DNA of 35,187 nucleotides from Heterobasidion occidentale (lineage: Eukaryota > Basidiomycota > Agaricomycetes > Russulales > Bondarzewiaceae), in contig JBCAQO010000076.1 of assembly GCA_039111635.1 (NCBI GenBank), forward strand, positions 1 to 35,187, in the 5' to 3' direction. Every line of letters begins with the position of its first letter. The stretch's first letter is position 1. The translations under genes were made by a program, and so were the position numbers. This document shows positions 29,660 through 35,187 of the stretch, one piece after another. The notes beneath the pieces are model-generated. The model ran no database searches. It was not told where the DNA came from and worked only from the letters and a program-made list of their open reading frames with translations.

Positions 29660-31553
29660 ATGGAACCACAACCCCACACCCCCTATGTCCCCCCGCACCC
29701 GCCGCGCACACCATCCCCATTGACCCTGTCCCGCCTCTCCACAGCGGCAGAAAGGCGGCCCTTCCCCTCCACATCGTCGTCGTTGGCTGCGGCCTCGGTG
29801 GCCTCGCCGCCGCGCACACCCTCGCCCACGCCGGCCATCACATAACCCTCCTCGAGGCCGCCCCTGTCATCGGCGACGTCGGCGCAGGCATCCAAGTCTC
29901 TCCCAACGCAGCACGCCTCCTCCTCCGCTGGGGCCTTGGTTCTGCCCTTTCCGCCACCGCCGTGCGCCCCGAGGCGATCGTGTTCCGGCGGTACGACACG
30001 GGCGAGCGCGTAGGCTACACACGCTGGGGTGACGTCATGGACAGATCCCACGGCGCGCCCTACCTCCACGTTCACCGCGCAGACTACCACGCCATGCTCT
30101 CCGCCTCGCCCGCGCCGCGCCCAATGTGACCCTGCGTTAGGCGCGACCGTCATCGGCGTCGACCCCGACCCCGCCAGCGCCGTCGGTGGCCCGAGCGTGA
30201 CGCTCGCCTCGGGCGAAGTCGTGCGAGGCGATCTCGTTGTCGGTGCGGATGGTGTCAAGAGTATGTTGCAGGCTGCCGTGACGGGCAAGTCGAGCGCGCC
30301 GCGGGCGACAGGCGACGCCGCGTACCGCGCGATCATACCGACCGACGTGATGCTGCGCGACCCAGAGCTCAGGCCGTTCGTGGAGACGCCAGAGATGACC
30401 GCGTGGATGGCCCCCAGAAGACATCTAATGGCGTATAACATCGTTCGTTGCATCGCCTGTGATGGATCATGCGAATGTGTGCTGATTGTGAAATATGTAG
30501 AGAGGGAAGAAAGAATTCAACCTCGTCTTACTCCACCCCGACGACGGCTCGGTCGAGTCTTGGACAGCGGAAGGCAGCGCAGACAAGATGCGAGCCGACT
30601 TCAAGGATTTCGAGCCAAGGTGCGCACCCGCTCCCAGCCGCTTCTCAGTCGGCTCACTCGCACTCTCGCAGGGTCCAAAAACTCCTCGCATATGTCAATT
30701 CAACCCTCAAGTGGCGCCTCATGGACCGTCCCGCGCTCGATTCCTGGGTGCACCCCAAGGGTCGCATCGTCCTCCTCGGTGACGCTTGCCATCCCATGCT
30801 GGTGAGTCTTACCCGCCCCCCTCGTCTTCTATCATTGATCATGCTCCAATTAGCCATATCGCGCCCAAGGTGCCGCGATGGCGATCGAGGACGCGGGGGT
30901 GCTAGGCGCGCTGCTCTCGCACCTGTCCACGATCGAAGAGCTACCGGTGCTGCTCAAGGCGTATCAGGATCTACGGTGCGTCACCGCCTCTGTTGATGAC
31001 CCTTTTCCAACGCTTCGTGCCCGCCGGTGTCGATGTGTTGAGACGTGTCGAGATGTGCATGGTCGTGCGCCCCGGCATTTGCAGAGGCCCTGGCATGGAC
31101 ATCCTTCCGCGACTCAATCACTCTCCAGCCCGTTTCCACTGACCGACTGACCGACCGACCTTTGTTCTTGCTGACTCCCCGACCTCCTCCAGGCTGGACC
31201 GCACGAGCGACGCGCAAGAGCAGTCCCGTCTGAACCGCAGCATCTTCCACCTTCCCGACGGCCCCGAGCAGCGTGCGCGCGATGCGGAGATGCGGCGCGC
31301 GATGGCGGCCGAGTTCGCCGCGCTCGAGCACGCGGGCGGGCACCCTGCATCTGCCTCCGCATCCTCAGCGGATGGCGAGGCGCTGATGGTGGGCAACCCG
31401 AACCAGTGGGCCGACCGGCGCAAGAGCGAGCGGCAGTTCTCGTACGACGCGGATGGGGCTGTGCACGGATGGTTGACGGCCGGTGGGCGTGCGCTGCTGG
31501 AGGAGGCGCGCGCGCGTGCGGAGGCAGCGTCGAAGGCGAAGGCGAAGCTGTAG
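29660..31553 (+). CDS. FAD-dependent monooxygenase (salicylate-hydroxylase-like)
   Basis: A flavin aromatic hydroxylase of the class that uses NAD(P)H and O2. Motifs: IVVVGCGLGGLAAAHTLAHA (GxGxxG, FAD ADP-binding), GDLVVGADGVKSMLQ (DG motif) and RIVLLGDACHPM followed by AAMAIEDAGVLG (GD motif). Proposed exons are 29660-30442, 30501-30619, 30672-30801, 30854-30975 and 31193-31553. All introns are GT-AG; four of the exons meet in frame, and the last intron is unusually long (217 nt). In exon 1 the reading must shift three times, each explained by one missing base: in the C-run at 29689-29694, near 30101-30106 (GCCTCGCC) and near 30135-30139 (CGTTAG). Either the copy is dead or the consensus lacks these bases. 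The C-terminus (Ala/Glu/Lys-rich) is ordinary for this family. It lies 640 bp upstream of the reductase on the same strand. Confidence 0.85.
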
Positions 31554-32195
31554 ATGGCGAGCGTTAGGGTTGGCAAGGGCGGTGGGACGCAGAGAGGGAG
31601 TCAGAGCGGCGAGCGCGCCCGAGGAGCGAGGGTGAGGGCGCTTTATATGTTTTTTGATGCGTCTGGCGCGGCGGAAAGAGCGGGGATGATGTGTACGCTC
31701 GCAGTGCGTTTCTGTTTTCCGGTCATACAAGTCCCGCATTTCCTCCCACCTTGTTGCATCTTTCCAATTTGTAACGTCTTTCCCGGAATGCATCGTATCT
31801 TTGATTTGCAGTATGTCAATCGAGCAATGACCGGACGTTGAGCGCTTGAGCGCTGAGCATCATGCTGAGATATGATCGCGTCCGGAGGAGAGTTGGGTGC
31901 TCATCGGTGTGTGGCTCCTGGCTGTGTCCAGTCGCCCTCGAAACGCTTTCTTCGACTTTCTACGCCTCTGACGGATCTGTATGATCACGCTGCATCGCTC
32001 GACGAAGCCGGGCTAGTCAGGTGTGAGAGCAGAACGTCTCTAGGCGCTAGTCATCACTCGGATCCATCACATCTGAAGCCTATTCCAGCGCCATCACTCC
32101 CCCCATCATGATGCATCGTCGCCCGTGGGAGGACACCCTCAGAGGTATGTAAGGCACTCCACTACAGGTTGCCCGGACCACTCGACGCGGCCAGT
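31554..32195 (+). other. Intergenic region, monooxygenase 3' and reductase 5'
   Basis: No gene was recognised. It presumably holds the 3' end of the monooxygenase transcript and the promoter of the following gene. I see no clear TATA box close to the ATG at 32196. Confidence 0.4.
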
Positions 32196-35187
32196 ATGCC
32201 CACCCGCCCCTTCGTCCTCCATCCACACATCCCCACGCCCCAGGGCAGGAACAGTGCGACCTTCCACCCGCCCCCGCTCGATGGCACGCTCGCCGTGCCC
32301 GAGCTCTTCGAGTACGACGCAGTGCACAGTCCGTCGCACCCGCTCTTCGTCTATCCCGACCCCGACGCGTCTGGCGGGACGAGGACGATCTGCTACCCGA
32401 GGCGTTGAGGCTCATCACCGTACCGCGCGCATCGTGCACGGCTACCACTCGCGCGCGGCGCCCAGATACGCCGCACAAGTCGGCGTCAGGCCGCACGACC
32501 AGCCGCCCACAATCGGCATCCTCGCCATCGCAGGTGCGTTCCGCATGCCAATCGTTCGTCGAAAGTAGATAGCGAGTCTAAGGAGACCATCTCGTCTCCC
32601 CTCGCAGACTCGGTCAGCTTCTTCTCGGTGCTGGTCGCAACAATGTGGCTCGGGTTCACCCCGTTCGGCATCTCGCCGCGCAACTCGCCCGCCGCCGTCG
32701 CTCACCTCCTCCGCGCGACGCACGTCATCCAGCTCATCGTGAGCTCCGATCCCGCCATGCAGCGCCTCGCTGCCGCCGCCGTGGCGCTTCTCGCGCAGGA
32801 TGGCGTGGTTGTCGAGATTCTCCCGATGGTCCGATACGACGAGATCTCAGACGCGCACGCGGAGAAGCAGAAAGCAGGAGGCGGCGCGGAAGTGTACGAG
32901 GTCAGCGATCTGAAGCCTGCAAAGCTCAATCTCGACAAAACAGCAATTATGTTGCATTCGTCTGGTAAGTCCCTTCTTCGCGTGCTCCGCGCGTCGAGTC
33001 AACCTGTTGTTCAAGGCAGCACGTCGTTCCCGAAGCCGATCAGGATCTCGCACCGGACACTGCTTCAGTACACCATGCTTCCGGGTACGTTCATCTATTT
33101 TCTGCGATCCAGCTTGGAACACCCTCAACCAAACCTCTCCCATCAGCCTTTGGAGAAGTCGACCTGTGCGGCACAGTCCTGGGTATACAACCCGTCCCGA
33201 TGTTTCGTACGTACACCCTTGTCCACTGCAGTGGAACACACTCCTCACTTTGCGCAGATGGAATGGGCCTCCCAAGCATCACATGGAGTGTGAGCAGGAT
33301 CCTCGTCGCATTTTTCACAGATTGATCAACCTTGATACAGAGCTCTGGAGGAGTCATTATGGGCTGCTACAAGCCGTCGTCTCCACCCGTACTCGCGACG
33401 CCCGAGAACTATCTCGAAGCCGTCATCGCTTCGAAAAGCTCGGTACTCTTCACCGTGCCGTCTTTCGTCGAGGTCGGTGCTGCATATTTGCCTCCGGTTC
33501 TGACTCTCCCTGACGTTCTCCGGTACCCTGCGCAGGCATGGCTGAAGAATCTCTCGAATCTTCCTGCAATGAAGTCCCTGCGTGCCATCGTGTACTCTGG
33601 CGCGCCGATGAACAAGGAGATCGGAGACGCGCTCGTCAAGATGGGCGTGACGCTCGTTCCCTTCTACGCAACGTGAGACTCGACGCAGTCTTCTGATATC
33701 TGTGTGCAGCTCACCGCGATGGGCAGGACGGAGATCGGGTGCTTCAGCATGGCGATTCCCGCAACGGTGCCGGCCGTAGACGAATGGGAGTACTTCCAGA
33801 TCACGGGCAGCATCGACGCCGAGATGCTCCCGCAAGACGGCATGGACGACATCTTCGAGGCAACCGTCATCGTGCGTGCTCTGTTACATCCATTGCGCGT
33901 GCGACAGCTGAAGGGTGTGTGTGTGCTACAGGATAGCCCGTATTATAACCCGAATGTGCTCAATGCGGTCACGAGCGACGGCCGCCGCGTGTACAGGACG
34001 AGCGATCTCTTGCACAGACATCCCCGCGATCCCACGCGGTGGAGGGTGTTCGGAAGGGCAGATGACCAGCTGATGCTATCGACGGGGAAAAGGTGCGTCA
34101 CATCAGCTGTTCTTCTCATTGAATTGAGCATGTACTTGCTTTACAGACAAATCCAGGGCCGTTAGGTGTGTGTTGCTCTCAAGTCAAGATGACTTTGGTT
34201 GTGCTCATCACCATTGTATTTCAGAGGCGATCCTGGTACAAGACCCCCGCATCGCGTCTGCGCTCATGTTCGGGCGCGGGCAGTTCCAAAATGGCGTCCT
34301 GATCGAGCCAAAACCGACGTTCGCGTTCGACCCACGAGATGAAGAGAAACTGGCAGAGTTCCGGAACGCCATCTGGTAAGTCATCCCATCGACAACTTGG
34401 GCTGTGGATATTGAATAACGATCATGTCTGCGCGAGCGTAGGCCGACGGTAGAGAGGGCGAATCAGTTCGCACCTGCTCATTCGAGATTGTTCAAGGAAG
34501 TAAGTGGGCCCATGCTTTGTTTCTGTATCGTCAATTTATGGTACTTTTCCAGATGATCATCGTGGCCGACCCAGCAAAACCCTTCGAATATACGCCTAAG
34601 GGTACTCCGCGGCGCCACGTAGTGATCAAGGCGTACGATGCCGAAATCAAAACTATCTACGCAGCCATCGCCGACTCATCCCAGACCGACATTCCGGCTC
34701 CGGAGACGTGGACCGAAGATGCGACGCTGGAATTCGTGCGCACGGTTGTCGAAAAGGTCATGAAGAGACAGCTGGCCAACGACGACGACATCTTCCAGGA
34801 GGGTTGTGACAGGTGCGTGGCTCTGGAATCGCCTTGCCTTCGAGAGATTCACAACGCAGGATATGTCGTCTAGTCTGCAAGCAACGTGGATCCGCAATAC
34901 CGTCCTCCATGCCTTGCGCCAGTCGACAAGCCTCACGCTCCACAATCTCCCGAACAACTTTGTGTATAGCAACCCCACGATCACCTCCCTCACGCTCTTC
35001 ATCATCAAGCTCTTCCTTCAAGGCGCGGAAGAGCGCAATGACATCGTCGACCGTGTACGCGCCATGGACGCCATGCTCGTAAAGCATACGTCTGCATTCC
35101 CGGTGCACACGCCGCGCTCTGGTTTCAGCGCGCCTGCTAGCACAGACGAGGTCGTCGTCCTGACGGGCTCGACGGGGCGACTGGGGT
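32196..35187 (+). CDS. NRPS-like adenylate-forming reductase (A-T-R), partial at right edge
   Basis: Activates a carboxylic acid as the adenylate, loads it on a carrier domain, then reduces and releases it. Adenylation motifs: AIMLHSSG|STSFPKP across an intron (A3 core), MFHGMGLP, VPFYAT|TEIGCF (A5), RVYRTSDLLHRHP and RWRVFGRADDQL (A7/A8). Carrier: DDDIFQEGCDSLQATW (Ser of DSL). The window ends in VVVLTGSTGRLG, the NADP-binding start of the reductase domain. Exons as read: 32196-32533, 32608-32964, 33016-33084, 33147-33206, 33258-33289, 33341-33472, 33536-33672, 33727-33871, 33932-34091, 34147-34165 (19 nt), 34225-34375, 34442-34499, 34553-34812, 34874 onward. Three one-base deletions must be assumed: two at 32393-32425 and one in GGGGAAAAG at 34084-34092 (TG-EKTNPGPLE expected). 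The start at 32196 is the first good in-frame ATG. Confidence 0.9.

Overview
The window looks like nuclear DNA of a filamentous basidiomycete, most likely an Agaricomycete. The gene models use short introns (about 47-63 nt) with GTGCGT, GTACGT or GTAAGT donors. Codon use is GC-rich. The content fits too: an adenylate-forming reductase of the NRPS-like type, a Drs2-type flippase, an NFX1-type zinc-finger protein, an HGDL-type kinase and a Ty3/gypsy gag remnant. I cannot name the species.

Layout. 1-5059 is satellite DNA: a GTCTGAGAC/CGTCTCAGACG-rich array interleaved with 12-bp CACCTGCCTCCT-type minisatellites that end in a shared 60-bp tail. 5194-5730 is a broken gag on the minus strand. 6490-22300 is a GC-rich mosaic. 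Degenerate TCGAGG-rich spacer and at least ten same-orientation copies of a short coding-like core (called R1 here) alternate with decayed minus-strand pieces of ordinary genes: a flippase without its N-terminal half, the middle of an NFX1 protein, and unrecognised fragments. Two AT-rich 0.9-kb elements (20027-20953 and 22299-23212) carry arrays of GACTGTG, a conserved hairpin and a CTAG-terminated 75-bp end. That end also occurs alone at 1918-1992 and as a nested truncated copy at 23213-23384. A near-perfect foldback palindrome lies at 18942-19046.

23969-35187 is more ordinary. It holds an intact four-exon kinase-like gene (minus), a possible small two-exon gene (plus), about 2.5 kb without a recognisable gene, a five-exon FAD monooxygenase (plus), and a many-exon adenylation-thiolation-reductase gene (plus) that runs off the right edge. 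The last two may belong to one secondary-metabolism locus.

Several reading frames need single-base corrections, and nearly all of these can be read as one-base deletions in GC-rich stretches. Uncorrected consensus errors are a serious alternative to gene death for the monooxygenase and the reductase. The flippase and NFX1 pieces also show substitutions in key motifs, lost splice sites, an in-frame stop and missing domains, so I regard them as real relics.
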